Shown: one piece after another, positions 1 through 8,207 of the stretch | Position numbering within the stretch: position 1 is the stretch's first letter | How the letters are laid out: every line of letters begins with the position of its first letter | Origin: Candidatus Acidiferrales bacterium | GTDB taxonomy: Bacteria; Acidobacteriota; Terriglobia; Acidoferrales; UBA7541 | Length of the DNA: 9,028 nt | Direction of reading: 5' to 3' | NCBI GenBank assembly: GCA_030043155.1 | Contig: JASHYE010000353.1 | Span: forward strand, 1 to 9,028 | Notes under the pieces: generated by a model | The model's database searches: none | The model's input: only the letters and a program-made list of their open reading frames with translations | Told to the model about the DNA's origin: nothing | Translations under genes and position numbers: made by a program

Positions 1-3000
1 TCGTCCGGCACGTATACAGTGTCTGCTGCGGCACCTGGCTTCAACACGATCGTATTCGACAATGTGGTAGTGCAAGTGGCCCAGACCACTAACCTGCCAA
101 TCAAAATGACCGTTGGCACTCAGACGCAGACGGTGACCGTAACCGCCGCGCCGGTCCTTGAAACCACCCAAAACACGCTCTCGACCACAATCAGCCCAGC
201 ACTCATGGAGGACCTGCCGCTCAACGGCCGCGATGTGCTCGAATTCGCCACGCTGGCCCCCGGGGCGGCAAACACTGGTATCCACGGCAATAACTATAAT
301 ACCTACAATGACATGCCCAACGCTGCGGTCAACATTTCCATTAGCGGCACCACCGACCAGTTCCAGCGGTACAAGACCTTTTCTTCGAGTTTCTGGGACG
401 TAGCACCGGCCCGTGAAGGCGCGTTTGACGAGGCGACAGTTTCGACAGCCGGCTTGGATTCCGCCAACGGAATGGCGGGCTCCCAAGTCCAGTTTGCGGT
501 CAAGCGCGGCACCGACAACTACCATGGCCGCGGGTTTTGGCAGGCGGAGAACAGCTACTTCGACGCCAACTCCTGGACGAACAACGCGCAGGGCATTGCG
601 ATGCCGAAGACGCGCAACAACTATTTCGGCGGTAACGTCGGGGGACCGCTCCTGCCAAAAAGTCTGGTAGGAAACCACCATACTTACTTTTTCGTTAACC
701 TTGAATACAACAAGGTACCGAGTGTGTTCGTCAATGAGAACAATACGTTCACAGGCAACACGAGCGGCGCTGTCAACACCGCAGCCTGCAATACCAGCGG
801 CAACGGGTCGGCCAATGGTTGCTATACCTATGAGGTCTCATCGATCCCCGCGACGACACCTTCGTGGGTTTCCGGCTGCAACCCAAGCAACATGACCTGT
901 ACGGCGAACCTGTACGCGCTCGCCTCGTCCTACGGTTTCCCCACCGCTGAAAATGGCGGGGTGTCAAACATCATCAGCGGCGTCGCCGGCTATTACAAGA
1001 ATGGCTCGCTCCAGCCTCTGAGCTCGACGGCGGCGGGGCTGCAGGCCGATAATGCGTTTTTCCTGCAGCGGCTGCTTTACAACGTCAGCCAGCCTTTGAC
1101 GGTGTGGTATCCCACCACGCGTTTGGATGTGGACATTACGTCCAAGGTGCACTGGATGGACGCTTGGGATCTAGAAGACAGCAAGCTCCCGAGCTACGGG
1201 GATTGGCCCGGATCGCCCTACGTCGGCGACTACACCGGCTTCAATAATACCTACTATAACTGGACAAACGAGGTGAGCTGGACGCTCTCGCCAACAACCG
1301 AGAATACGGCTGCTTTTGGGATATTGGGCGTTGAGGAAGTATATACGCCGGGAGCGCAGCCGACGGGATTCAATCAGACTGAAGTTGACGGCGTTCCCTC
1401 GCAGATCGAAATGCCTTTTGGAACCTGCCCCAACGGTAGCGCGTGTATTCCGGATTACGTTCCCGATGTGGCCGAAGAAACTCCCCGGGACAACCCGGTC
1501 TACAACGCTTATGACACACTGCGCTGGACGCATGGCAACCACAACTTCTACTTCGGCGGCGCCCTATACTATTCAAAAATGAGAGAGCAGGAATGGGACT
1601 TCCCAGGCGTGCCGGACTACACAACCGGTATCGCAAACGGGGATCCGGCCGCGGCGATGTTCAGTTGTAATCCCAACGCGAGCGGAGATTGCAGTAGCGC
1701 GTCGAATTTCCCGAACATGAACAATGCTGAAAGCACCATCACTGGCCTGACCGGCCAAACAGAAGCGGAAGATCTTTACGCCTTTCTTGTCGGCCGCGTC
1801 AGCAGCGTAGGTGGCGGCACGGAGGTGAATCCGGCCACGGGTCAGTTCCAGCCCGGGTACGGTTACACCGCGATGGAGGCGAAGACTGAGGGCTCGCTTT
1901 ACTTCCAAGACTCCTGGCGCGCAACGCCGCACTTCACCGTGAACTACGGTTTGCGCTGGCAGCTTACTGGCGCGATTCACAATACGAACGATGAATACTT
2001 CAGTGCGACTGTACAGAACCTGCTGGGGCCGTCGGCAACCGAGTTCGAGCCCGGTACGCTCAACGGCATCCAGAACCCGTACCTGGCTGTGAACGAGCAT
2101 CCCTATAATGGAGATTTCATCCAGCCGGCGCCGAACCTGGGCATTGCGTGGAATCCAGATTACAGCGACGGTTTCCTGGGCAAGCTATTCGGCGGGAGCA
2201 AAACAGTAATTCGGGCGAGCTACTCGATAAACCAATACGCCGAGGGCTGGGAGACGTTTGAGAACGACACCGTGTACAACGGCGCGGGCTATACGCAGTA
2301 CCTGAACTATTCGGCGGCGGCCGGAAATTTCACGCCAGGTTCCGTATCGCTTGACACGCCGGGTCTCCTGAGCGCGGTCCAAGCTACCGCCACGCCGCCC
2401 TCGTATCAATCGGCGCTGCCAGAGTCGACATATGCGTTCTTTGAGTACCCTTACATTGCGGGCATCAATCCTAACCTCAAGGAGCCGTACCTCCAGCAAT
2501 GGAATTTCGGATTCCAGCGGCAAATCCCGGGCAACACGGTTGTCGAGGTTAATTATGTCGGCAACCACGTGGTGCATGAATGGCAGAACTACAACATCGA
2601 CGAGATCAATACTCTGAACAATGGCTTCGCCAGTGAGTTCAAGACGGCGCAGGCCAACCTGGTCGCAAACGGCGGCACGACATTTGCGGACAACACCGGC
2701 GCACCGGGCGTTGTGGCAACGCCGATTTTCGACGCTGCCTTCAGTGGGAACGGCATCACAACAGGCGCCGCTGATCCCGGAGGATACGCGAACGGGAACT
2801 ACATTACGCTGTTGCAACAGGGACAAGCGGGAAGGATGGCGGACGAGTTTGCCCAGAACTTCGCAACGGCGTGCAACCTATACGGCGCCGGTTTCAGCCC
2901 CTGCGGACACGTCGGCGGGTCATATCCAATCAACTTCTTGCAAGTCAATCCCTATGCTTCAGCTAGCGGGGCGGAATACCTGTCGGATCCTGGCAGTTCG

Positions 3001-3780
3001 ACCTACAACGGGTTGCAAATTTCCCTGCGGCATCCAACTGGACATGGGCTCACCCTTGGCGGCAATTACACCTGGTCCAAAGGTCTCACGAGCCGGTTCC
3101 TGAGTTATTGGACTGATACCGCCGGCGAGGATTTCATCTCGTTGCGGGATCCCGGCCTCAATAAGGGCCCGTCCGACTACGATATCGAAAGCGTGTTTCA
3201 CACCTACTTCACCTATGCGCTGCCTGTGGGACGAGGCCGGTCATTCAATGTGAACAACTCGTTCCTAAATGGCGTGGTGGGCGGATGGAACATCGGTTCG
3301 ATCATCTCGTGGCAGTCCGGCTCACCATTCTGGGTGCAGGGCGGCTTCGACACGTTCAACAACGAAGATGGCGGCGTGATCCTGAATGGCGTCGACGCCC
3401 ACCAGATTCAAAGCAACGTCGGCGTCTACAACACCCCGGCCAGCCCGTTCGCGCCGGAATGGATCAATCCAAGCTTTAACGTGACGGCGAAAATTCTGCC
3501 CAACACGAATCCGGGAACCATCGGGCAGATGCTGTTCCTCCATGGTCCTGGGTTCTTCAACACGGACATCTCACTGAACAAGACGTTCCCGATCTACGAA
3601 AGGGTGTCGCTGAAAGTCCAGGCAGCTTTCTTGAACGCCTTTAATCATCCGAACTGGATTGTGGGTAGTTTTGGCGCGCCCGGATTCATCGATTACGCGT
3701 CGTCGAGCTTGTTCCAGCCAACGACGAGCTATCAGGGCAGCCCGCGCGTGATTCAGTTCCGTTCGGAGATTGATTTCTAA
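1..3780 (+). CDS. Oar-like TonB-dependent outer-membrane receptor (5' partial)
   Basis: This is a large outer-membrane receptor/transporter, of the type that imports a ligand through a TonB-gated beta-barrel; the ligand cannot be told from sequence. The frame is open from base 1 (SSGTYT precedes the GTG at 19), so the true start and signal peptide lie outside the window. Residues are counted from base 19. The first ~40 are the end of a carboxypeptidase-regulatory-like domain (APGF, then TVTVTA). A plug-like region follows with LPLNGR (66-71), the signature of acidobacterial receptors, and NYFGGNVGGPL at 201-211. The barrel shows repeated aromatic strands, YNGLQ (996-1000), NYTWSKGL (1016-1023), GPGFFNTDISL (1176-1186) and FLNAFNHPNW (1204-1213). 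It ends in IDF; a C-terminal Phe is the usual barrel-insertion signal. More than 1,250 residues fits the family. The frame is intact. Ten cysteines fall in five close pairs. A strong terminator follows. The family call is secure; the substrate is unknown. Confidence 0.93.
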   Translation, partial: SSGTYTVSAAAPGFNTIVFDNVVVQVAQTTNLPIKMTVGTQTQTVTVTAAPVLETTQNTLSTTISPALMEDLPLNGRDVLEFATLAPGAANTGIHGNNYNTYNDMPNAAVNISISGTTDQFQRYKTFSSSFWDVAPAREGAFDEATVSTAGLDSANGMAGSQVQFAVKRGTDNYHGRGFWQAENSYFDANSWTNNAQGIAMPKTRNNYFGGNVGGPLLPKSLVGNHHTYFFVNLEYNKVPSVFVNENNTFTGNTSGAVNTAACNTSGNGSANGCYTYEVSSIPATTPSWVSGCNPSNMTCTANLYALASSYGFPTAENGGVSNIISGVAGYYKNGSLQPLSSTAAGLQADNAFFLQRLLYNVSQPLTVWYPTTRLDVDITSKVHWMDAWDLEDSKLPSYGDWPGSPYVGDYTGFNNTYYNWTNEVSWTLSPTTENTAAFGILGVEEVYTPGAQPTGFNQTEVDGVPSQIEMPFGTCPNGSACIPDYVPDVAEETPRDNPVYNAYDTLRWTHGNHNFYFGGALYYSKMREQEWDFPGVPDYTTGIANGDPAAAMFSCNPNASGDCSSASNFPNMNNAESTITGLTGQTEAEDLYAFLVGRVSSVGGGTEVNPATGQFQPGYGYTAMEAKTEGSLYFQDSWRATPHFTVNYGLRWQLTGAIHNTNDEYFSATVQNLLGPSATEFEPGTLNGIQNPYLAVNEHPYNGDFIQPAPNLGIAWNPDYSDGFLGKLFGGSKTVIRASYSINQYAEGWETFENDTVYNGAGYTQYLNYSAAAGNFTPGSVSLDTPGLLSAVQATATPPSYQSALPESTYAFFEYPYIAGINPNLKEPYLQQWNFGFQRQIPGNTVVEVNYVGNHVVHEWQNYNIDEINTLNNGFASEFKTAQANLVANGGTTFADNTGAPGVVATPIFDAAFSGNGITTGAADPGGYANGNYITLLQQGQAGRMADEFAQNFATACNLYGAGFSPCGHVGGSYPINFLQVNPYASASGAEYLSDPGSSTYNGLQISLRHPTGHGLTLGGNYTWSKGLTSRFLSYWTDTAGEDFISLRDPGLNKGPSDYDIESVFHTYFTYALPVGRGRSFNVNNSFLNGVVGGWNIGSIISWQSGSPFWVQGGFDTFNNEDGGVILNGVDAHQIQSNVGVYNTPASPFAPEWINPSFNVTAKILPNTNPGTIGQMLFLHGPGFFNTDISLNKTFPIYERVSLKVQAAFLNAFNHPNWIVGSFGAPGFIDYASSSLFQPTTSYQGSPRVIQFRSEIDF

Positions 3781-3839
3781 CGAAGGGCATTAGCCTTTAA
3801 CACCGGCCCCGGAGCCGCAAGGCCCCCGCTGCATCGAAG

Positions 3840-3880
3840 AAACGGAGCCGCTGCAAGCTGGAGCGGCTCCGTTTTTCTTT
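3840..3880 (+). terminator. Intrinsic terminator of the receptor gene
   Basis: There is a perfect 11-bp stem, ACGGAGCCGCT at 3842-3852 against AGCGGCTCCGT at 3862-3872, with a 9-base loop. Two further A-T pairs (3840-3841 with 3873-3874) lengthen it, and TTTTTCTTT follows directly. It lies about 60 bases after the receptor stop. Read on the minus strand the same hairpin is followed by TTTCTTC, so it may also stop transcription of the convergent kinase gene, but less strongly. Confidence 0.9.
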
Positions 3881-3932
3881 CTGCGTACGTACAGTCGGGG
3901 GTGAATGCAAGTCTTAGAGCGGCGGCGCTATG

Positions 3933-6281
3933 TCAGTTGATTGCTTTTGCGAGTTCGGGCATCCGCGCCTTTGTTGCGTCGGAGTCAGGTGTGGCGGGAG
4001 AATCGACCGTTGCTGTTGTGGTGGTGAGCGTTCCAGTCGGCGCGACGGGCTTTACAAGCGCCTCTTCTAGTTTGAGAAGCAGCGCCTCGCGTGGAAAAGG
4101 CTTTGGCAGGAAAAAATCTCCCGGTAATACGCCAGGTTCTTTTTGCGATTCGAGATAGCCGGACATGAAAATAATTTTCACGCCGGGGATTCGTTCGCGG
4201 ACGGCGATGGCAAGTTGGGGGCCGCGTATGTGCGGTATAACGACGTCGGTAAGCAAGATGTGAATTGGTTGCGTGGCCGATTGCACGATGGCGAGCGCTT
4301 CGAGGCCGTCTCGCGCGGAGAGCACATGGTATCCGGCGGAGCGGGCAAATTCTGAGGCCAGCTCGCGAACGGCGTCCTCGTCCTCAACAATCAGCACTGT
4401 TTCGGTGCGCGCGGGCGGCGCGCTGAAGCTCTTGGGCGTGTATACGCCATCGATGGGCTCATCCACGCGCGGCAAAAAGACCTCGAAACGCGCGCCCTTG
4501 CCCAGTTCCGACTCCACCAGGACGAAGCCGTTGCTTTGCTTCACGGCGCCGTAGACTGTGGCCAGACCGAGGCCAGTTCCTTTGCCTTCGGGCTTGGTGG
4601 TGAAGAACGGCTCGAAAATGTGCGGCTTGATGCTGTCGTCGATTCCTGATCCAGTGTCCGTGACGGCGAGGACCACGTATTCTCCCGGCATAAGCGGCGG
4701 ACGCGCGCGGGCCGTTTCCTCATCGACAAATGAATCATATGTTTCGACGGTGAGTCTGCCTCCCGCGGGCATGGCGTCCGACGCGTTCACCACCAAATTC
4801 ATGATGATCTGTTCCATGTGGCATGCATCGGCGCGCAGATGGCCGATCGACTGGCCGAGGCGGAAAACGAAATTGATGTCTTCGCGCACGAGCCGCTTCA
4901 GCAGCTTCTCCATTTCCGAAACAATGGTGTTCAAATCGAGAACGCGCGGCTGCGTGGCTTGGCGGCGCGAGAAAATCAGAAGCTGACGAGTGAGCGACGC
5001 CGCACGGTCCGCCGCTTTGACGATTTGCTGGCTGCTGCCGGCAAGCGCGCTGCCTGTGGGCAGGCTCTCCATAAGAACGTCGCTGTGACCCTTGATGACG
5101 GTGAGCAGGTTATTGAAGTCGTGAGCCACGCCACCTGCGAGGCGGCCCATCGCTTCCATGCGCTGGGCGCGGCGCAATTGCTCTTCGAGCTTGCGGCGCT
5201 CCGCTTCGTCGGTCTGCAGAGTGGAGCGCATGCGCCCGAAGGCACGAGTCACTTCGGCCACTTCATCGCCGCCGTGCGCTTGCAGCGGATAATCAAAGTT
5301 GCCCTGCTCGAGAGCACGAACGCCGCCGACAAGGCGCTTGAGTGGCCGGGTAAAGGTGTCGGATATCACCAACACGAGAATTGCGCCCACAAAAACGGCG
5401 GCCAGCAGCAATCCGATGAGCCAGCGATTAAGGCGGTTCAGAAACGCTGTGGCATCGTTGTAGGACTTCAGCATCACGAGGCTCACAGCGCTCGCGGGAT
5501 CTACTCCATCCGTCAGATCGAGTGAGCTGGCGATATACTTCTGGCCGCCAATTTCCACTTGCTCCGGCACGGGCCCGTCGCCAGCTTTTCCTTCGAGTTC
5601 ATTCTCGTCAAACGGAGAAAGCGTGCTGACGACGATGCGATTCCCGCTGCGAAACGCGACCTCGGCCGAGGAGATGCGGCGCAACTCGCTCGCCACGCCC
5701 TCATCAATGGCGCGTCCCACGACCACGGTTCCGATGCGAACTGACCCATTTGCCACCGGCCGCAGCACGATTTGATAAATTTGCGAACCGCTGACCCACC
5801 AGCCGGAAGTGGCATGCCGGTGGAGTGTACGCCGCAGCAGGCGCTCTGCGTCGCCGACAGGAAACGCGCCGGATGTGGTTTTCAGCGCAATGACCTTTCC
5901 TGCCGCATCAGTCATCAAGAAGAAATTGCAATCCTCCGATCGCCAGGGATCCCCGCTCGCGTCGGCAACCGCGGTGGGATCACCGCTGCGCATGGTAGCC
6001 ACCGCAGCAAGAAGTTCGGCTTTGTGGCTGAGGGAAGCTTCGTGCTGCCGCTGCATCACCTGAAACATATAAATGGTGCGGCTGGATTGCTCGCGGATCT
6101 GCTGATCAATTTGGTGGCGTGCTTCGCGGCCGACGACTGTGAGGGTGAGGCACATCAGCACCGTGGTGATGACGACGAAAGAGAGAAGAAACTTCGTGCG
6201 CAGGCGGAAGGTGGCGGCTACTTTATAAACTTCGTCCCGGGCTAACGCCAAGCGCGCGACGATCCATCGAGGAATACTCAC
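3933..6281 (-). CDS. Hybrid sensor histidine kinase with C-terminal receiver
   Basis: This inner-membrane sensor kinase autophosphorylates on a histidine and can pass phosphate to its own receiver. Residues are numbered from the longest frame (GTG at 6626). The order is: TM helix ~145-165, extracytoplasmic sensor ~166-400 (possibly Cache-like, weak), TM helix ~402-423, HAMP ~427-475, short coiled linker, and HisKA with [11 protein letters not shown] and phosphoacceptor H502. The HATPase follows: N box [10 protein letters not shown] 610-619, DTGSGI 657-662, FEPFFTTK 671-678, GKGTGLGL 681-688. The receiver (~743-858) has acidic E748/D749, phosphoacceptor D794 in LLTD, S822 in MSGY, and K842. 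All key residues are present. A Thr/Pro/Asp-rich tail of about 40 residues ends the protein. I place the start at GTG 6281 (residue 116), giving 782 aa, because the preceding residues look non-coding. No Shine-Dalgarno is visible there, and TTG 6251 or GTG 6626 are alternatives. No partner regulator gene lies nearby. The family is certain, the start is not. Confidence 0.9.
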   Translation of the reverse strand: MSIPRWIVARLALARDEVYKVAATFRLRTKFLLSFVVITTVLMCLTLTVVGREARHQIDQQIREQSSRTIYMFQVMQRQHEASLSHKAELLAAVATMRSGDPTAVADASGDPWRSEDCNFFLMTDAAGKVIALKTTSGAFPVGDAERLLRRTLHRHATSGWWVSGSQIYQIVLRPVANGSVRIGTVVVGRAIDEGVASELRRISSAEVAFRSGNRIVVSTLSPFDENELEGKAGDGPVPEQVEIGGQKYIASSLDLTDGVDPASAVSLVMLKSYNDATAFLNRLNRWLIGLLLAAVFVGAILVLVISDTFTRPLKRLVGGVRALEQGNFDYPLQAHGGDEVAEVTRAFGRMRSTLQTDEAERRKLEEQLRRAQRMEAMGRLAGGVAHDFNNLLTVIKGHSDVLMESLPTGSALAGSSQQIVKAADRAASLTRQLLIFSRRQATQPRVLDLNTIVSEMEKLLKRLVREDINFVFRLGQSIGHLRADACHMEQIIMNLVVNASDAMPAGGRLTVETYDSFVDEETARARPPLMPGEYVVLAVTDTGSGIDDSIKPHIFEPFFTTKPEGKGTGLGLATVYGAVKQSNGFVLVESELGKGARFEVFLPRVDEPIDGVYTPKSFSAPPARTETVLIVEDEDAVRELASEFARSAGYHVLSARDGLEALAIVQSATQPIHILLTDVVIPHIRGPQLAIAVRERIPGVKIIFMSGYLESQKEPGVLPGDFFLPKPFPREALLLKLEEALVKPVAPTGTLTTTTATVDSPATPDSDATKARMPELAKAIN

Positions 6282-6797
6282 GAAGAGAAAGGAGGCAATG
6301 AGTTGCCCGCAGAGTTTGAGTTCCGAGACGATTTTTTGCGCGTGAGTACGCGGGGATTCGGAACCTAAGCTGAGCCACGAGCGAAAGGATCGTGCCAGGT
6401 GATTTTGGTTTTGCGTACGCCTTCGCACGGATGCGGGGGAGGCAAAGAACACCCCGACGGACTTGGCTGCAAGCCGAGCTTTTTCGAGTACTTGTGCGTT
6501 GAGCGAGTGTTTCGGCACCTGAGAGTCCGCCCTTCCAATTTGGGGCCGTTGGCCGAATTTTGAAATAGCGCAAGAGTACCAGCGCGTGCGAGAAAGGGAA
6601 CTAGGGGAAAGCCTTAGTACGAGCACTGTTTGGTTGCTAAATGCCGTGTTATGAGGTGGGTAGCTGGCGGCTTTCCGAGGCGATCAATTTTCTCCTACGG
6701 TGTTTTCTGATATGGCTTATGCCTTGTGCCTCGAAGCTGACGCGGCTGCGCAAATTGTACGGTTGCCGTTATATGGATTGCGTATCATACTGGCCGT
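6282..6797. other. Region without a convincing gene between divergent kinase and higB genes
   Basis: About 515 bases hold no protein I can recognise. The kinase frame stays open on the minus strand to 6626 without a stop, adding 115 Ser/Arg-rich residues with no domain. A second minus frame is also open across much of the same stretch, which suggests low stop density rather than coding. Small inverted repeats occur, such as GGCC-GTT-GGCC near 6543-6553 and a short stem near 6462-6476, but none resembles a known RNA. No tRNA, riboswitch or repeat was seen. The right end holds the higBA promoter candidate. A kinase promoter should also lie here, but I could not pick a convincing one. Confidence 0.6.
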
Positions 6798-6798
6798 G
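6763..6798 (+). promoter_or_regulatory. Candidate higBA promoter, probably leaderless, with overlapping palindrome
   Basis: TTGCCG at 6763-6768 is followed after 17 bases by CATACT at 6786-6791, a plausible but weak sigma-70-type pair (4 of 6 matches in each box). An overlapping TATCAT at 6783-6788 matches the -10 consensus in 5 of 6 positions but has a poor -35. Either -10 would start transcription at about 6795-6798, at or just before the higB GTG. The palindrome GTAT-C-ATAC at 6782-6790 covers the -10 region and is a possible operator for HigA. This is inferred from pattern only. Confidence 0.4.
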
Positions 6799-7076
6799 TG
6801 ATCAAGTCGTTTTGTTCTGCTGAGACGCAGAGGCTTTTCGGGCGCGAAAGCGTAAGGCGCTTTCAATCCATCGAACGCGTGGCACTTCGCAAGCACCAAC
6901 AACTCGATTTTGCGCACGAATTATCAGACGTGGCCTCGCCGCCCGGCAACCGACTTGAGGCACTGAAAGGGGAGCGCAAGGGTCAGCACAGCATTCGCAT
7001 CAACGATCAATGGAGAATTTGCTTTGCATGGCGTGAGGGCGACGCTTATGACGTTGAAATTGTCGATTACCATTAG
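6798..7076 (+). CDS. higB: HigB-type toxin (RelE/ParE superfamily)
   Basis: This is the toxin of a type II toxin-antitoxin pair. HigB proteins are RelE-fold mRNA interferases that cut mRNA on the translating ribosome when the antitoxin is lost. The 92-residue product has the usual family length and pattern: MIKSF at the N-terminus, a central basic segment, then the core LEALKGER (53-60), QHSIRINDQWRICFAW (63-78) and the ending EIVDYH (87-92). Basic and histidine residues expected near the active site (K57, R73, H92) are present, so it is probably active, though this is not shown. The GTG at 6798 is chosen because MIKSF matches the family N-terminus. No Shine-Dalgarno precedes it, and the candidate promoter suggests a leaderless transcript. 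The toxin gene precedes its antitoxin, the typical order for higBA, with a 9-base gap. HigA binding at the promoter probably autoregulates the pair. Confidence 0.93.
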   Translation: MIKSFCSAETQRLFGRESVRRFQSIERVALRKHQQLDFAHELSDVASPPGNRLEALKGERKGQHSIRINDQWRICFAWREGDAYDVEIVDYH

Positions 7077-7079
7077 GAG
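7075..7079 (+). promoter_or_regulatory. Ribosome binding site of higA inside the higB stop
   Basis: AGGAG begins on the second base of the higB stop codon TAG and sits six bases before the higA ATG. It is a strong Shine-Dalgarno, in contrast to higB, which has none. This could favour antitoxin synthesis over toxin from the shared mRNA. Confidence 0.75.
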
Positions 7080-7085
7080 AGAATC

Positions 7086-7397
7086 ATGGGCAAGAAACTG
7101 AAACCTGTGCATCCCGGAGAGCACCTGCGGGAGGATTTTCTGAAGCCACTCGGGATGAGCGCGAACGCGCTGGCAATGGATCTTCACGTACCTGCAACGC
7201 GTATCGGCGATATTCTCGCTGAACGGCGAGGGATAACGCCAGAAACGGCGCTGCGCCTGGCGCGCTATTTCCATACGACCCCTGAATTTTGGATGAACAT
7301 GCAAGTAAGGTATGAATTAGACGTTGCAGAGGATGAGAATGCGGTGCGCATTGAGAGGGAAGTGACGCCGCTAGAAGCTGCACGTACGCGGACCTAA
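7086..7397 (+). CDS. higA: HigA-type antitoxin (XRE-family DNA-binding protein)
   Basis: This is the antitoxin partner of HigB. HigA proteins bind and neutralise the toxin and repress the operon through a helix-turn-helix. The 103-residue product has the family pattern PVHPGEHLREDFLKPLGMS at 7-25. The XRE helix-turn-helix follows (~24-50, including VPATRIGDILAERRGI), then TPETALRLARYF (51-62) and EFWMNMQVRYEL (67-78). Unlike many HigA antitoxins with separate N-terminal toxin-binding regions, members of this single-domain subfamily are almost entirely the DNA-binding fold plus a short charged C-terminal tail, seen here as EDENAVRIEREV. The ATG at 7086 has a strong Shine-Dalgarno. The gene is co-transcribed with higB and ends 21 bases from the converging downstream gene, with no terminator between. 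Confidence 0.94.
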   Translation: MGKKLKPVHPGEHLREDFLKPLGMSANALAMDLHVPATRIGDILAERRGITPETALRLARYFHTTPEFWMNMQVRYELDVAEDENAVRIEREVTPLEAARTRT

Positions 7398-7418
7398 AGC
7401 TGCGGCATTTTCGTCGCG

Positions 7419-8207
7419 TCATCGCGCGGTGAACTTTTGCGGGTCGAAAATCGCGGGGTCGAGTTTCACGTTTTCCTGAATGTTGAAATACCGTTCGGTA
7501 AACACGTTGTGTCCATTGCTGAGGAATTCCACGTGCGCGGAAATCCAGCCGGTGTGAAGCCGGCGATAGTCGCTGAAGCGTTGATCGTCGAGCTTGGTAG
7601 CGTCGCGCGGATCCGGCTCGATGAGACGCAAGAATAGCAGGCGGTTTTTCTCGATCCAGAATTGCCTGGATTTCAGATCTCCTTTTTTTGCGCCGACGAC
7701 GTAAACCACGCGGCCCTGCCAGACGTCCTGATGAATTTGATTCAAATCGAAGCCCTGGTTTTTCGCCTCCGCAATGGTCAATTCGGGGTTCTGGCGATAA
7801 ACGTCGAATCCAAGCACGAGGAGCATGTGAACGAATGGCCGCGTGCCGACGGTTTTTCCGTTTACGAAGGAAGTCAGGGTGTTATTGCGGAAAATAGCGC
7901 CGTTTCCTGAATTGGGCGAGCCCCTGTTGATGCGCAGCTTTCCGGGCAGCAGAAGCGACTCGTACCATATTTCTTTTTTCACGGTGCCATCGTCATTACG
8001 AGTGATGGCATCTTCCTGGAATGTGACGGTGCGATACCACGACTGCGCATAACGCGCGTGCATGGCGGCAATAAGCTGCTGGCCGTCGTTGATCTGAGCG
8101 AAAGCCGAAGATGCGCATCCGGCAATGAGGATGAGGCTGACGAACCAAAACGCTACTTTTTTCATCGAGGCAGACCGAAAACGAATGTTGCCGACTCTGT
8201 TGAGCAT
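7419..8207 (-). CDS. Exported LolA-like (lipoprotein-sorting-fold) protein
   Basis: This is an exported protein of the broad LolA/outer-membrane lipoprotein-sorting superfamily, whose half-barrel fold binds lipids or acyl chains; its ligand and partner are unknown. From ATG 8207 it is 262 aa. A signal peptide includes MKKVAFWFVSLILIAGC, then ASSAFAQ. It contains both a lipobox (IAGC, C31) and a signal-peptidase-I site (AFA|Q), so it may be a lipoprotein or a free periplasmic protein. The mature part shows the expected beta pattern: WYRTVTFQED, EIWYESLLLPGKLRI, GRVVYVVGAKKGDLKSRQFW and IEKNRLLFLRLI. It ends in LDPAIFDPQKF, typical of the family's last strand. Start 8207 overlaps the upstream stop as TGATG, so coupling would explain the missing Shine-Dalgarno. 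ATG 8165, giving a classical MKK signal peptide and 248 aa, is a serious alternative. The family is a moderate-confidence call based on pattern; it could be named only hypothetical. Confidence 0.7.
   Translation of the reverse strand: MLNRVGNIRFRSASMKKVAFWFVSLILIAGCASSAFAQINDGQQLIAAMHARYAQSWYRTVTFQEDAITRNDDGTVKKEIWYESLLLPGKLRINRGSPNSGNGAIFRNNTLTSFVNGKTVGTRPFVHMLLVLGFDVYRQNPELTIAEAKNQGFDLNQIHQDVWQGRVVYVVGAKKGDLKSRQFWIEKNRLLFLRLIEPDPRDATKLDDQRFSDYRRLHTGWISAHVEFLSNGHNVFTERYFNIQENVKLDPAIFDPQKFTAR

Noticed and set aside
2185..2826. Minus-strand open frame of 213 codons inside the receptor, and a similar 175-codon one at 1573-2100
   Set aside because: Both are antisense to clear receptor barrel sequence, are Arg/Val-rich without domains, and have no start context. 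They are shadows.
4818..5525. Long plus-strand open frame of 235 codons opposite the kinase
   Set aside because: It lies fully inside the kinase, antisense to intact HAMP and HisKA motifs. It has no recognisable domain and its composition is what a GC-rich gene produces on its complement.
6462..6485. Hairpin GGCT-GCA-AGCC followed by GAGCTTTTT on the plus strand, possible terminator
   Set aside because: The stem is short, is separated from the T run by four bases, and has no plus-strand gene before it.
6223..6573. Minus-strand frame with a stretch reading like tRNA-derived translations ([16 protein letters not shown])
   Set aside because: I looked for a tRNA at about 6235-6290 and found no T-arm GGTTCGAATCC-like sequence and no cloverleaf. 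The frame also overlaps the kinase start in another phase.
6680..6700. Minus-strand AGGAG-like site before a TTG, possible small gene
   Set aside because: The frame closes after about a dozen codons with no recognisable peptide, so nothing supports a gene.
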